From contig JAILWG010000002.1 of the NCBI GenBank assembly GCA_025699075.1, positions 120,048-184,047 on the forward strand: a stretch of 64,000 bases of DNA, read 5' to 3'. This document shows positions 1-8,400 of the stretch, in pieces. The translations under genes and the position numbers were made by a program. Every line of letters starts with the position of its first letter. Within the stretch, counting starts at the first letter, position 1. Below the pieces are notes generated by a model. It was not told where the DNA came from. It saw only the letters and a list, made by a program, of their open reading frames with translations, and did no database searches. This DNA is from Candidatus Nitrosopumilus sp. (GTDB lineage: Archaea > Thermoproteota > Nitrososphaeria > Nitrososphaerales > Nitrosopumilaceae).

Positions 1-2
1 CA

Positions 3-1265
3 TATCCTATATTGGGATCTATTCAGGTAATTCCTGCAATTGTTGGTATAATGTATCTTGCTAAACAAGGTTCAAGTCTTTCATGGATGTTGATCTTATT
101 TGGATTTATCATTTATGGGGTGGCAGATACTTTCTTCCTCTTTGCTGAACTTGATGGTACATACTATGATGGGCATCCAGTGGATTTGCTATGGCTTTAC
201 ACATACATTTTGATAGTTTTTGCATTTCACATTCGTCTTAAAATCGCAAATATTCCTGGTGAAGAACACAGTTCTTTGTTTACTGAAAATATTAAATTTG
301 AAACAATTAGTAAATTTGGAATTCCTTTAACTTTGACTATAGTTAGCATGATCATCATCATGTCTCTTATCCATTCAATGTTTATGGAGAGTGATGAACA
401 AATTTCTGCTCAAAGTATGATGCTTGGAGTTGTGGCCATGTTGGCTGTATTTGCAGTAATTGTGCTTACGATTAACAAGAATCTCTCACGTCTAGTAAAA
501 ATGAGAACAAATGAACTAATAGAACAACGAAATAATCTTGAAAATCTTGTTGAAGAAAAAACTCATGAAATTTTAAAATCTGAAAGATTATCTGCAATAG
601 GTGAATTATCTGGACGTCTTGCTCATGACTTGAGAAATCCCTTGTCTGTAATGAAAATGTCTGTTGATTTAATAAAACAAAGTCCTGCAGATTCAAAAAT
701 TTCTGACGAGAACATTACAAAGCGTATTGACATGATTGAGAAAAGTATTGATAGAATTTCCCATCAGGTAGATGATGTTTTAGGTTATGTCCGAAACTCT
801 CCTTTGAATTTGTCAAATGTTTCATTAAATGAATTAATTCAAAGCTCTCTGGATAAAGTAAATGTTCCAAAAGATGTGCAAGTTGAACTTTCTAAAAAAC
901 AAATCAAAATAGATTGTGATCCAGACAAACTTGATGCAGTATTCATCAATCTAATCATTAATTCTATTCAAGCAATGCCTAATGGAGGAAAAATCCAAAT
1001 CAAAATTACTGATCAAGATAACTTGGCAATCTTAAAATTCATTGATTCAGGTGATGGAATCTCTGAAAAAAACATAGAAAAAATCTTTGAACCATTGTTC
1101 ACAACAAAGCAAAAAGGAACTGGATTAGGTTTAGCAAGTTGTAAAAATATTATAGAACAACATCATGGAGAAATTTCTGTTACAAATAATCCTACAACAT
1201 TTACTATTGTGTTACCAAAAATGCTATCCGTTCAACAGGTAAAACTAGAATCTAAAAAAAGTTAG
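3..1265 (+). CDS. Membrane sensor histidine kinase (5' end outside window)
   Basis: The reading frame is open to the left edge, so the N-terminus is missing; an internal TTG at 12 is unlikely to be the real start. In numbering from that TTG there are about five hydrophobic segments (roughly 5-20, 25-45, 58-75, 102-122, 136-153) and a coiled coil near 160-190. These lead into the dimerisation helix with phospho-acceptor H205 in GRLAHDLRNPL. The ATPase domain shows the N box (FINLIINS, 311-318), G1 box DSGDGI (345-350) and G2 box GTGLGLA (369-375). It would autophosphorylate in response to a membrane signal. No response regulator is visible next to it. It ends convergently with the next gene, overlapping by 4 bp. 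Confidence 0.9.
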   Translation, partial: YPILGSIQVIPAIVGIMYLAKQGSSLSWMLILFGFIIYGVADTFFLFAELDGTYYDGHPVDLLWLYTYILIVFAFHIRLKIANIPGEEHSSLFTENIKFETISKFGIPLTLTIVSMIIIMSLIHSMFMESDEQISAQSMMLGVVAMLAVFAVIVLTINKNLSRLVKMRTNELIEQRNNLENLVEEKTHEILKSERLSAIGELSGRLAHDLRNPLSVMKMSVDLIKQSPADSKISDENITKRIDMIEKSIDRISHQVDDVLGYVRNSPLNLSNVSLNELIQSSLDKVNVPKDVQVELSKKQIKIDCDPDKLDAVFINLIINSIQAMPNGGKIQIKITDQDNLAILKFIDSGDGISEKNIEKIFEPLFTTKQKGTGLGLASCKNIIEQHHGEISVTNNPTTFTIVLPKMLSVQQVKLESKKS

Positions 1266-1816
1266 AGTTTCTTTAATAGGGTAAATCTTGGTTTGTTAGG
1301 CTCTATATCCTCATGCATATCCACATTACTGACAAATTTTACCTTGTAGTCAAGCCATTTACTTTGCATGTTGCGTGATTTTTGATTGCTATCAATCTGT
1401 TTTTCTGTTTCGTCATATTTTTCGCAATTCATAATCCATTTTGTAGAAACTCTAAACATCTCTGCTACTCCTTTTTCTACTGTTTCATCATCCAAATAGT
1501 TCATCAATCCATGAGTAAACACAAAATCTATTGACGAGTCTTTAAAAGGCAACTCGGTGATACTTCCTTTCTCAAAGTTGGCAATTGGAAGTTTCTCTTG
1601 TGCTATTCTTAGCGCCTTATCATTAAGATCAATTCCATAAATTTGAAATGTGTCTGGAAATAGCCTTAGATCAATTCCTGTACCACAACCTATCTCCAGT
1701 ACGCTTGTACAGTGTAAAGACATAGCCAAGTCTCTGACGAATTTGGAAAATTCTTCATTATATCTTGCTTCATTCTCATCTGAATATTTATTCCAAAATT
1801 CTTCGTTGTAACTCAT
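1262..1816 (-). CDS. Class I SAM-dependent methyltransferase
   Basis: The motif I glycine loop VLEIGCGTGID sits about 40 residues from the start, followed by YGIDLN (motif II acidic residue) and FTHGLMNYLDD, as in Methyltransf_11-type enzymes. I chose the ATG at 1816 (MSYNEEFW) over a TTG 12 nt upstream because it gives the more ordinary N-terminus. At about 184 residues it is a bare Rossmann methyltransferase with no extra domain, so the substrate cannot be told. It is convergent with the kinase gene and overlaps its stop codon. Confidence 0.8.
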   Translation of the reverse strand: MSYNEEFWNKYSDENEARYNEEFSKFVRDLAMSLHCTSVLEIGCGTGIDLRLFPDTFQIYGIDLNDKALRIAQEKLPIANFEKGSITELPFKDSSIDFVFTHGLMNYLDDETVEKGVAEMFRVSTKWIMNCEKYDETEKQIDSNQKSRNMQSKWLDYKVKFVSNVDMHEDIEPNKPRFTLLKKL

Positions 1817-1854
1817 AAAATTTCCCAAACAAAGCCGTATTTGATACTAATTGT

Positions 1855-2016
1855 TTAATGCTTACACTTGCAAGGAATCAGTTTTGTATCAAATGTACAA
1901 TCGTGTGGACCATCTGATTTTCCCTGTGTGGGAATCTCTTTCATACAATCATCATGACGACCTTTTCTACAAAACCAACAAATTTCATATGTATCACCAG
2001 TAGCACACGAATCCAT
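1855..2016 (-). CDS. Cysteine-rich mini-protein, 53 aa
   Basis: A short frame starting at ATG 2016 encodes 53 residues with seven cysteines, including CWFC and a C-terminal CKCKH, plus two histidines. The pattern suggests a small zinc-binding protein. It sits between the methyltransferase and ilvE genes on the same strand. Several similar short CxxC proteins occur elsewhere in this window, which supports it being a real gene. No function can be assigned. Confidence 0.5.
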   Translation of the reverse strand: MDSCATGDTYEICWFCRKGRHDDCMKEIPTQGKSDGPHDCTFDTKLIPCKCKH

Positions 2017-2056
2017 AATTTCTAATCCTTATTGCGGGTAAAAAACTTCTTGGAAT

Positions 2057-2971
2057 CTAGACAAATGTCAACCAAGGCAAGAATCTTTCATCTTTACCCA
2101 TTACTACGTCTGAAAATGATTTTTGAAGCGCTTTAGTAATACTTCCCATATTGCCAGTCCCAATCTTTACTTTATCAATTTGTGTAACTGATTTTACTTC
2201 AGCTGCTGTCCCTGTCATGAAAATCTCATCAGCGTTATACAAATCATCCCGCTCTAGATCTCGCTCAATAACAAATCCGCCGTTTTCTTCAAGAATTTGA
2301 ATAATGCTGTCTCTGGTAATTCCTTCCAATCCTCCTGCTGAAAGTGGCGGAGTTTGAATTACATCGTCTTTGATGATAAAGATATTCTCAGCACTTCCCT
2401 CTGCTACTTTGCCATGAGAATTTAACATGATGGCCTCATCATATCCATTTTCTAATGCTTCCATTCTTGCAAGAGCTGCATTTGCATAATTCGATGCTGC
2501 CTTTGCTTGCATTGGTTGAGATCTTGAATCGATTTTTGTCCAACTCGATACTTTGCATTTTGCTCCTGAAAACTTACCTGCTTTAGATTCTCCCATCTTC
2601 CATTCCCAACATGCAATTGAAACATCTACCTTGTTTGTAGTTGGGGTTAATCCCATTGTTCCATATCCGTAATATGCTAATGGCCTAATGTATGATTCTT
2701 TGAGTCCTCCTGCTTGAACAGTTTTTACAATTGCATCTGAAATCACTTTTTTTGAGAACTGCATTTTCATAGAGTACAGCCTTGCAGATTTGAAAAACCT
2801 ATCAACATGTTCTGGTAGTCTGAAAATTGCCGATCCATTTGGAGTATCATAACATCTGATTCCCTCAAAAATTGATGTAGAATAATGTAAAGCGTGAGTT
2901 AATACGTGAACTTTGGCGTCTTTGAATGGTACCAATTTCCCATTCATCCATATTTTACCAACCTCTTTCAT
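2057..2971 (-). CDS. ilvE: Branched-chain amino acid aminotransferase (class IV, PLP)
   Basis: The protein transfers the amino group between glutamate and the 2-keto acids of leucine, isoleucine and valine. The N-terminal GKIWMNGKLVPF, HYSTSIFEGIRCY and RLPEHVDRFF blocks are typical of fold-type IV PLP aminotransferases. The PLP lysine lies in the QPMQAKAASNYANA segment, and EGSAENIF and GITRDSI form the cofactor phosphate region. I chose ATG 2971 (MKEVGKIW). A frame-extending ATG 18 nt upstream adds six residues outside the conserved start. Length (304 aa) is normal for the family. Confidence 0.93.
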   Translation of the reverse strand: MKEVGKIWMNGKLVPFKDAKVHVLTHALHYSTSIFEGIRCYDTPNGSAIFRLPEHVDRFFKSARLYSMKMQFSKKVISDAIVKTVQAGGLKESYIRPLAYYGYGTMGLTPTTNKVDVSIACWEWKMGESKAGKFSGAKCKVSSWTKIDSRSQPMQAKAASNYANAALARMEALENGYDEAIMLNSHGKVAEGSAENIFIIKDDVIQTPPLSAGGLEGITRDSIIQILEENGGFVIERDLERDDLYNADEIFMTGTAAEVKSVTQIDKVKIGTGNMGSITKALQKSFSDVVMGKDERFLPWLTFV

Positions 2972-3049
2972 AGGAGAGCAAAAAATCAATGCTAATTTAA
3001 AGAATTATCTTTTCCGGTATTTGTATATCTTAAACTACATATCTGACAT

Positions 3050-3271
3050 ATGATAAATTCCAACATGGAGTGGATTTTGGGCTTTGCCGGAATTGCCTGT
3101 CTTGTAGTAGGGTTGGTTGGTCAGGCATTTGAAATGAGAAAAATTCGTCTTACTACATACAAAGACGAAGATTTAGGCTCAGCCAACATTTTTGCAAACA
3201 GGAGAAACTTCAAGTGGTATGCCTTACTAGGTATTGGAATTGTTTTGTGGTTTGCTGCTGAGCGTATGTGA
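3050..3271 (+). CDS. Small two-helix membrane protein
   Basis: This 73-residue protein has two hydrophobic stretches (about residues 8-27 and 55-70) separated by a charged loop rich in Lys/Arg. An internal ATG seven codons in (MEWILGFAG) could also be the start. It is encoded divergently from ilvE with a short shared promoter region. I do not recognise a named family; small membrane proteins of this kind are common in thaumarchaea. Confidence 0.6.
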   Translation: MINSNMEWILGFAGIACLVVGLVGQAFEMRKIRLTTYKDEDLGSANIFANRRNFKWYALLGIGIVLWFAAERM

Positions 3272-3332
3272 ATGGATCTATATAGATCAGCTCTAAATAC
3301 TATGAATTGTAACCTATAGTATCGCGTGTTTT

Positions 3333-3411
3333 GGGTAACGCCGGACTAACTCTAGATAAAGGTCCAAGAACAAACCCATGTTGGCGTTTACAGGTGAAAG
3401 CCCGTAACGCC
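3333..3411. ncRNA. Candidate structured RNA element (strand unresolved)
   Basis: This convergent gap between the small membrane gene and the aspartate kinase is clearly richer in G+C than its surroundings and contains nested complementary segments. GGGT (3333-3336) can pair with ACCC (3374-3377), GGAC (3343-3346) with GTCC (3362-3365), and GGCGTTTAC (3383-3391) with GTAACGCC (3404-3411). A second AACGCC at 3337-3342 competes for the same GGCGTT, so two mutually exclusive folds are possible. No coding frame fits. I could not match it to tRNA, 5S, SRP or RNase P RNA. Confidence 0.45.
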
Positions 3412-3420
3412 ACTCTTACA

Positions 3421-4836
3421 TTAAATAAAATTAATATTTGAAATTTCTTTGTGTACTGCTCTAATAGCTTTTGTTATGTTGTCATGTGTATCTTCTACAA
3501 CAATAATTATCCGTGATGTTTCTTCTTGTGCATCCATGTTCAAAATGTTTAATCCTGATTCACCGATCTTTGCACTGGTTCTAGAAGCTACTTGCTGAAC
3601 TCTCCACATTTCGTCTCCGATTAACGTAATTACTCCTCTGTTGTATGTAATGGTGGCAAGTGAATCAAATGCTAAAAGATACTTTTCATTTCTCTTAACA
3701 TATTCACCATCTAAGAATAATATTCTGGAGAATTCTATTCCGTCTTTTGTAAATGGCGACAAGATTACAAATTCACTATAATGTTTGTCTTTTTCTAAAG
3801 ATGTCAATAATTTATGAATTGAATTTGTTTCAATTCTAAAAATTGCACAATTTTCTTTTCCTGTTACTATTTTGATAGGATGCCCTTTCTGTTCTTCCAA
3901 GTTTCTTTTGATTGTGGTAACCTTTTCAGGATTTTTCATATTTGTAATTATGATTGGCATGTCTACGCCATTTTCAACAATCTCTTTAATTGCAATTGGA
4001 TCTAAAATTTTCATTCCAAACATTCCTGCCAACCTTGCTTCATTATATGATAATTGAATTACTTCTCTTAATTCGGAATCAACAATTTTTGGATCTGCAG
4101 AAACCACTGCACTGTCTTTCTCAAAGTCTATGCTGGTTTCATATTCTTTATGAAATAATATTCCTAAATCTGCTGCAGTTCTATCTGAACCACCACGCTC
4201 ATATGTTGTAGTAATACCATCAACTGTTTTACCAATAAATCCCCCTATGGTAACTACTTGATTTTTATCCACTAATTCTGCAATCTTGTCCATCTTCTCC
4301 TTTGATTCTGTTATGAGGAAATTTGTAAATTCTATATTATGATCAGTAATAATGGGCCAGTCCTCAAATTCTACTGCTTCCGTTTTAATGTCATTACTTC
4401 TTAGAATGTGGGTCATTACATGTGACATTAAAATTTCTCCTGAAAATGCTAATGCTTGAGAACGTACCTCGTTGGCAAATTCTTTGTTCTTAAATGCATC
4501 ATCAAGTGCTTTTTGTGCTTTTTCTAGGTGAAAATCAATTGTTTTTTTACAATTTTCTCTGTTATTTTCATCAACCATTTCTAGAATTTTCTGATAAGTT
4601 GATTTTACAATATCTAGAGATGGTTTTAATCCTCTTTCTGAATTTTTTCCCTGTTCTAAGATCACATCAGTCAATGAACGCTTTTTTTCATTATGAATTG
4701 TTAAAGGAGCTGAAAAAACTGCAATGACTTTGGAATCTTTTTTTAAATCTGAAATCCTTTGAATGATTTTTGGAATTGTCTCCCCGTTTGGACCTATTGC
4801 ACTGCCACCAAATTTGGCAACTACTAGTCTAGTCAT
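3421..4836 (-). CDS. lysC: Aspartate kinase
   Basis: This enzyme phosphorylates aspartate as the first step towards lysine, threonine and methionine. The N-terminal VVAKFGGSAIG is the ATP-binding KFGGS motif. FIGKTVDGITTTYERGGSD contains the conserved G-RGGSD substrate/nucleotide block. The C-terminal part, from about residue 320, holds tandem ACT regulatory domains (for example VASRTSAKIGESGLNILNMDAQ), consistent with feedback control by an end-product amino acid. At 471 aa it is the normal monofunctional length. The glycosyltransferase gene lies just upstream on the same strand, so the two may be co-transcribed. Confidence 0.92.
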   Translation of the reverse strand: MTRLVVAKFGGSAIGPNGETIPKIIQRISDLKKDSKVIAVFSAPLTIHNEKKRSLTDVILEQGKNSERGLKPSLDIVKSTYQKILEMVDENNRENCKKTIDFHLEKAQKALDDAFKNKEFANEVRSQALAFSGEILMSHVMTHILRSNDIKTEAVEFEDWPIITDHNIEFTNFLITESKEKMDKIAELVDKNQVVTIGGFIGKTVDGITTTYERGGSDRTAADLGILFHKEYETSIDFEKDSAVVSADPKIVDSELREVIQLSYNEARLAGMFGMKILDPIAIKEIVENGVDMPIIITNMKNPEKVTTIKRNLEEQKGHPIKIVTGKENCAIFRIETNSIHKLLTSLEKDKHYSEFVILSPFTKDGIEFSRILFLDGEYVKRNEKYLLAFDSLATITYNRGVITLIGDEMWRVQQVASRTSAKIGESGLNILNMDAQEETSRIIIVVEDTHDNITKAIRAVHKEISNINFI

Positions 4837-4881
4837 AGTACTTTATCAAAACCAACTGGCCTTCTATTAAGCATTTGATTG

Positions 4882-5898
4882 CTATTTCATTAATTTCTGA
4901 ATAATTTCAGCTGCAACTTTGGCACCATTTGTGTTTACTTGCTTTCGTTTTGTTTCTAATTTTTCCAAAATCAATTTTTCTAATCTGTTGATATCTTCAA
5001 ATTCAAATCCTTCTTCTCTTGCGTTGTCTTCTTGCTCAAAATGTCCTTTGATTGGTATGAATATTCCAGGAGTCCCATACGCATTAGCCTCATCTATAGT
5101 TGATTTCCCTGCCAATGATATGATCACATCTGCTGCAAAAATTAACTCATGTAAATTATCTACAAATCCTAAATTTTTCACGTTTTCAAATTTTTTATTT
5201 ACTGCTGGACCTGAAACCAAAATTATATCTAGATTTTGATTAATTTTTGAAATAGCTTCTAATGCTTTTTTGATAAGAAATAACCCTGCACTAGTTCCAC
5301 CAATAGAGATAATTATTGTCTTTTTTTCAAAGCAAAACTTGTTTCTTAATTCTTCTCTAGTTCTACAAGTCTCCCTAACAATCGTTCCTACTTTTTTGAT
5401 GTTATCTTGATTGTCTCCTTTTTCTGGAACGATTACTGTATCACATTTCTTAATAATCTCTTGCATGGACTTGTTCATCTTTTTTTCTATAAATGATGCT
5501 ATGCCTTTGGTAAAACGAGTCTCTAGAACATCTGTAATTAACACTGTTGGAATTTTCATCTCTTGTGCAACAGTTAATGATGCAAAATCTTCATCACTAA
5601 TAACTAAATTTGGTTTATCTTTTTGTAGAATTTTTTCTGAAATATTTTTACAATCTCTATAGTATTGATAATAATTCCATAGCCATTTTGCAGGATTTTT
5701 TAGTACTCCATTTTCAATAATAAACGAAGGAGGATTGTATACGTCTTGTACATTATAATCTAATTTTTCTAAAATTTTTGTAGCACCACTTCCTGTAACA
5801 AATTTAGTTGATATATTTTCAAAATTATTCACAATGGCAATATCTCGAGTGACGTGACCTAAACCAATTGGGCTTGAAAAAAAACTAAATACATTCAT
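4882..5898 (-). CDS. Glycosyltransferase of the MurG/GT28-like GT-B fold
   Basis: The N-terminus MNVFSFFSSPIGLGHVTRD carries the GxGHVTR loop found at the start of MurG-like GT-B enzymes. The C-terminal half shows IIISIGGTSAGL and a donor-binding FIPIKGHFEQEDNAREE block. This suggests transfer of a nucleotide-activated sugar on the cytoplasmic side of the membrane; acceptor and donor are not deducible. Length 338 aa is usual. It starts close to the tRNA-Val promoter region and reads away from it, forming the last core gene before the integrated element. Confidence 0.8.
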   Translation of the reverse strand: MNVFSFFSSPIGLGHVTRDIAIVNNFENISTKFVTGSGATKILEKLDYNVQDVYNPPSFIIENGVLKNPAKWLWNYYQYYRDCKNISEKILQKDKPNLVISDEDFASLTVAQEMKIPTVLITDVLETRFTKGIASFIEKKMNKSMQEIIKKCDTVIVPEKGDNQDNIKKVGTIVRETCRTREELRNKFCFEKKTIIISIGGTSAGLFLIKKALEAISKINQNLDIILVSGPAVNKKFENVKNLGFVDNLHELIFAADVIISLAGKSTIDEANAYGTPGIFIPIKGHFEQEDNAREEGFEFEDINRLEKLILEKLETKRKQVNTNGAKVAAEIIQKLMK

Positions 5899-5945
5899 GA
5901 TTTTCTTGATTTTTAATCAAATTTCTAGATTTTCTCTTGTCTCAA

Positions 5946-5957
5946 AGTTTAAATGGA
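5946..5957 (+). promoter_or_regulatory. Putative TATA box of tRNA-Val
   Basis: The segment AGTTTAAATGG lies about 22-31 nt upstream of the first tRNA nucleotide, the position expected for an archaeal TATA element on a tRNA gene. Confidence 0.5.
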
Positions 5958-5977
5958 TTTTAACAAGGTAGGTTTCT

Positions 5978-6052
5978 GGGCTCATAGTCCAGGTCGGTTA
6001 TGACGTCGCCCTTACACGGCGAAGATCCGGGGTTCAAATCCCCGTGGGCCCA
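5978..6052 (+). tRNA. tRNA-Val(TAC)
   Basis: It folds into a full cloverleaf: acceptor GGGCTCA/TGGGCCC with one G-U pair, D-arm GTC/GAC, anticodon stem TCGCC/GGCGA around loop CTTACAC (anticodon TAC), and T-arm CGGGG-TTCAAAT-CCCCG. The discriminator is A and CCA is not encoded. Its last 16 nt plus the next base are the attachment core of the integrated element, so the integration left the tRNA intact. Confidence 0.96.
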
Positions 6053-6053
6053 T
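6037..6053 (+). repeat. attL: left 17-bp direct repeat in the tRNA 3' end
   Basis: AATCCCCGTGGGCCCAT here is identical to 22521-22537. The flanking bases differ at both ends, so the match is exactly 17 bp. It covers the T-stem 3' strand, the acceptor 3' strand and the discriminator of tRNA-Val, which is the classic target of tyrosine integrases. At the same place CCCATG (6049-6054) and CATGGG (6061-6066) form an inverted repeat spaced by 6 nt. Confidence 0.9.
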
Positions 6054-6096
6054 GCCCTTTCATGGGGCTAAAATAGGACGCACTCGTACCTAAGTC

Positions 6097-7263
6097 ATGG
6101 AAATTTCCCTTGATAATGTCAAATCCAGATCTGATCCTTATCAAATATTCTTAGATTCTATTAGAAGCCCTGCAACACTTCGCAGATACAAGAATCTACT
6201 TTACGCCTTTCTCAAGCTTGTTCCAAACAAGTTCTACACTGAAGCCCTTGGCAAAACCCCTGAAAATCGAGAACCTGAAACATTGACTCGATTCTTTGTT
6301 GACTTGGCAAGAAAGGACATGGAACTATCTTCAAACATTATTGCTGAATTTATCAAACAAGACAAGAAGCGAGTAGAGTCTGGTGAGATTAGCTCGCAAA
6401 CTCTTCCAAACCACATCAAACCAATCAAGGCATTACTAGAGTCAAATGCAGTTCCAATCCATTGGAAATCTCTTAACAAACTTCTTCCACGAAGAGAAGC
6501 AAAATCAAAAGATAGGGCATACACTAAAGAAGAAATCCAAAAGATGCTCGAGGTATCAAACAACATTACCGACAAAGTTTTGATTTTGATGTTCTCGTCA
6601 GGTGGTTTCAGATTAGAAGCATGGGATTATTTTACATGGAAAGATGTAATCTTTTTCAAAAATAATGATGGGACATACAAGGGGGCTGCTTTGAGAATCT
6701 ATAGCGGAGATCCTGAAAGTTACTTTACGTTTATCACTCCAGAAGCTTGTAAAGCACTTGAGATTTATCGTGAAAATTGGAAAGCAGACATTGGAGAATA
6801 TCCAAAACCTGATGATCCTTTAATCAAGACAGTTGCATCACCTATGATTCGTAGACTTGCTCAGAAAGGAGTTCGAAAAAGAATCGACAAAGTTGTTACT
6901 GATATTGGTCTAAGGCCACCATTACCACCAGGAAAAAGAAGACATGAGGTGCAACTTGACCATGGATTTAGAAAATATTTCAATACAATGCTAAGACGTG
7001 CTAAGGTTGATTATCTGGATAAAGAAGACATGATGGGACACAAGGTAGGCTTGGAAAAGCACTATGAACGTTATCAAGAAGAAGACTTTGAGAGGTTTCC
7101 AGAATATCAAAAGGCAATACCACTTCTAACAATATCTGAAGAGGAAACAATCCGTCTAGAAAATGAACAACTACGTAAGGAAAAATCTGAACTTGAAGTG
7201 TACAAACAAAAAATTGACGAATTATGGGCAGATAAACAAAGAATGGAATCTAATCATAGCTAA
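6097..7263 (+). CDS. int: Tyrosine site-specific recombinase (integrase)
   Basis: It would cut and rejoin the attachment core in tRNA-Val to insert or excise the element. The catalytic set is visible: R172 in SSGGFRLEAW, H289 and R292 in DHGFRKYF, H315 in MMGH, and the nucleophile Y323 or Y326 in KHYERY. Residues 20-130 form the helical core-binding domain. A charged coiled coil follows the catalytic domain (about 345-385), as in other archaeal integrases. The gene is uninterrupted and lies directly beside attL. It ends tail to tail with the next gene, with a 4-bp overlap. Confidence 0.93.
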   Translation: MEISLDNVKSRSDPYQIFLDSIRSPATLRRYKNLLYAFLKLVPNKFYTEALGKTPENREPETLTRFFVDLARKDMELSSNIIAEFIKQDKKRVESGEISSQTLPNHIKPIKALLESNAVPIHWKSLNKLLPRREAKSKDRAYTKEEIQKMLEVSNNITDKVLILMFSSGGFRLEAWDYFTWKDVIFFKNNDGTYKGAALRIYSGDPESYFTFITPEACKALEIYRENWKADIGEYPKPDDPLIKTVASPMIRRLAQKGVRKRIDKVVTDIGLRPPLPPGKRRHEVQLDHGFRKYFNTMLRRAKVDYLDKEDMMGHKVGLEKHYERYQEEDFERFPEYQKAIPLLTISEEETIRLENEQLRKEKSELEVYKQKIDELWADKQRMESNHS

Positions 7264-8159
7264 TTAGCGTAGTAATCTGCAGGTTTATGCTTCCAATTAG
7301 TTTTGTAATCTAGTTTTCTCAATTTTTTGTCTATTGCATCTTTTGTATTCTTATAGTAAAATTCACTACAGCTAATCATTGGCATTTTGAATGATCTTGT
7401 TCTTTTTGTCTCTCCAAACTCCTCAAAATATTTTGTCTCATCTAACTCAAAAGCCCATAACCATACATGTCCTAATTGTCTGTGTTCACTGTCTACTGTT
7501 CGTGTTTTTTTCCAATCTACTAATGTAAGTGGTGTTCTTTCCCAATACAATCTTCCATGGGTTACTATGTCAATAATTGTGTGATTCTCTATACATTTTT
7601 GCATGAAAGATTTAAACTCCTTTTTGATTTCTTCATCTGAAAAAGATATGTCTAAACTTCCCATATTTCTTAACTGAACAAAAAACCCAAAATAATAAGC
7701 ATCTGCTGAAAGCTGTTTTGTCAATTGTATTCCATTTAAGACATGCCAAGCAATCATTAATGTAATATCGTCTTCTACAAACATTTCAAGAAACTGTCTT
7801 GCATTTGGAATTCTAAAAATACTTGAATAAAACTCTGAATATTTCTTAAAAAAGAAATTTTTTTGCAATGGAACTACTTGTGTTATTGCAATTATTCCTT
7901 TTACCTTTAGATAGAATTTCTTTTCCTCTTTTCCAAATCTATGATGGTTTGTTGTTCTTTCTTCTACATATTCATGAGGTATCAACCCCATGAATCTAGA
8001 ACTTCCATCAAGTCTTTTTTTAATTCCCCACCTGTCTAAACTATCTGCATATTTTGTGGTAAATTTTGATAATTGACTTAGATTCAATGGACCATGTAAT
8101 GCTAGAAATTTCAAAATACGTTTTTCATACTCGTCTAAAACGAATACCTCTGAACACAT
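7260..8159 (-). CDS. Winged-helix protein of unknown function in the island
   Basis: The N-terminal 70 residues (LDEYEKRILKFLALHGPLNL) look like a winged helix for DNA binding. The remaining 220 residues are alpha/beta with no motif I recognise and no transmembrane segment. I chose ATG 8159; a TTG at 8183 would put the start inside a 16-bp repeat of the control region. It is divergent from the small RHH gene across a repeat-rich intergenic segment, so it may regulate that region. It converges on the integrase gene. Confidence 0.65.
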   Translation of the reverse strand: MCSEVFVLDEYEKRILKFLALHGPLNLSQLSKFTTKYADSLDRWGIKKRLDGSSRFMGLIPHEYVEERTTNHHRFGKEEKKFYLKVKGIIAITQVVPLQKNFFFKKYSEFYSSIFRIPNARQFLEMFVEDDITLMIAWHVLNGIQLTKQLSADAYYFGFFVQLRNMGSLDISFSDEEIKKEFKSFMQKCIENHTIIDIVTHGRLYWERTPLTLVDWKKTRTVDSEHRQLGHVWLWAFELDETKYFEEFGETKRTRSFKMPMISCSEFYYKNTKDAIDKKLRKLDYKTNWKHKPADYYAN

Positions 8160-8181
8160 TTTTTCTAGGATTAGTTTGTTC

Positions 8182-8251
8182 AATTATATGTGATTATTTT
8201 AGGTATATTATATTGATTTATACCTAATTATGTCAAATTATATGTGATTAT
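8182..8251. promoter_or_regulatory. Divergent control region: 16-bp direct repeats and palindrome
   Basis: AATTATATGTGATTAT occurs twice without mismatch (8182-8197 and 8236-8251), 54 bp apart. Between the copies AGGTATA (8201-8207) and TATACCT (8219-8225) form a perfect 7-bp inverted repeat. The segment separates divergent regulator-like genes, so operator sites or replication iterons are both reasonable. Confidence 0.55.
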
Positions 8252-8285
8252 AAAATGATTTGTGCTCAAATTACGTAGTAATGAT

Positions 8286-8399
8286 GTGATAACAACTATA
8301 GTAATTTCCAAAGACACTCGAGAACAATTAAAGAATCTAGGAAAAAAAGGCGAATCCTATGAGCAGATCATAAGAAGATTACTTAATCTGGGTGACTAA
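8286..8399 (+). CDS. Ribbon-helix-helix-like mini-protein, 37 aa
   Basis: Starting at GTG 8286 the frame reads MITTIVISKDTREQLKNLGK and continues with ESYEQIIRRLLNLGD. This matches the short archaeal VapB/RHH-type antitoxin or regulator pattern of a TITVS strand, then TRERLK-like helix, then a GESYDDIIRRLL-like helix. A GTG at 8262 would add eight residues. No toxin gene of VapC type is adjacent, so it is more likely a small DNA-binding regulator of the element than an antitoxin. Confidence 0.65.
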   Translation: MITTIVISKDTREQLKNLGKKGESYEQIIRRLLNLGD

Positions 8400-8400
8400 A

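Noticed and set aside
3301-3420. tRNA, 5S rRNA or cobalamin-type riboswitch in this gap
   Set aside because: No cloverleaf, no 5S core and no cobalamin-box motif could be matched, so only a generic structured-RNA call is made.
6097-7263. Split (SSV-type) integrase marking the element ends
   Set aside because: The integrase gene is complete at the left end and no integrase fragment lies at attR.
8286-8399. Toxin-antitoxin pair based on the RHH/VapB-like mini-protein
   Set aside because: The adjacent 50-aa product is a Cys-rich zinc protein, not a PIN or RelE toxin.
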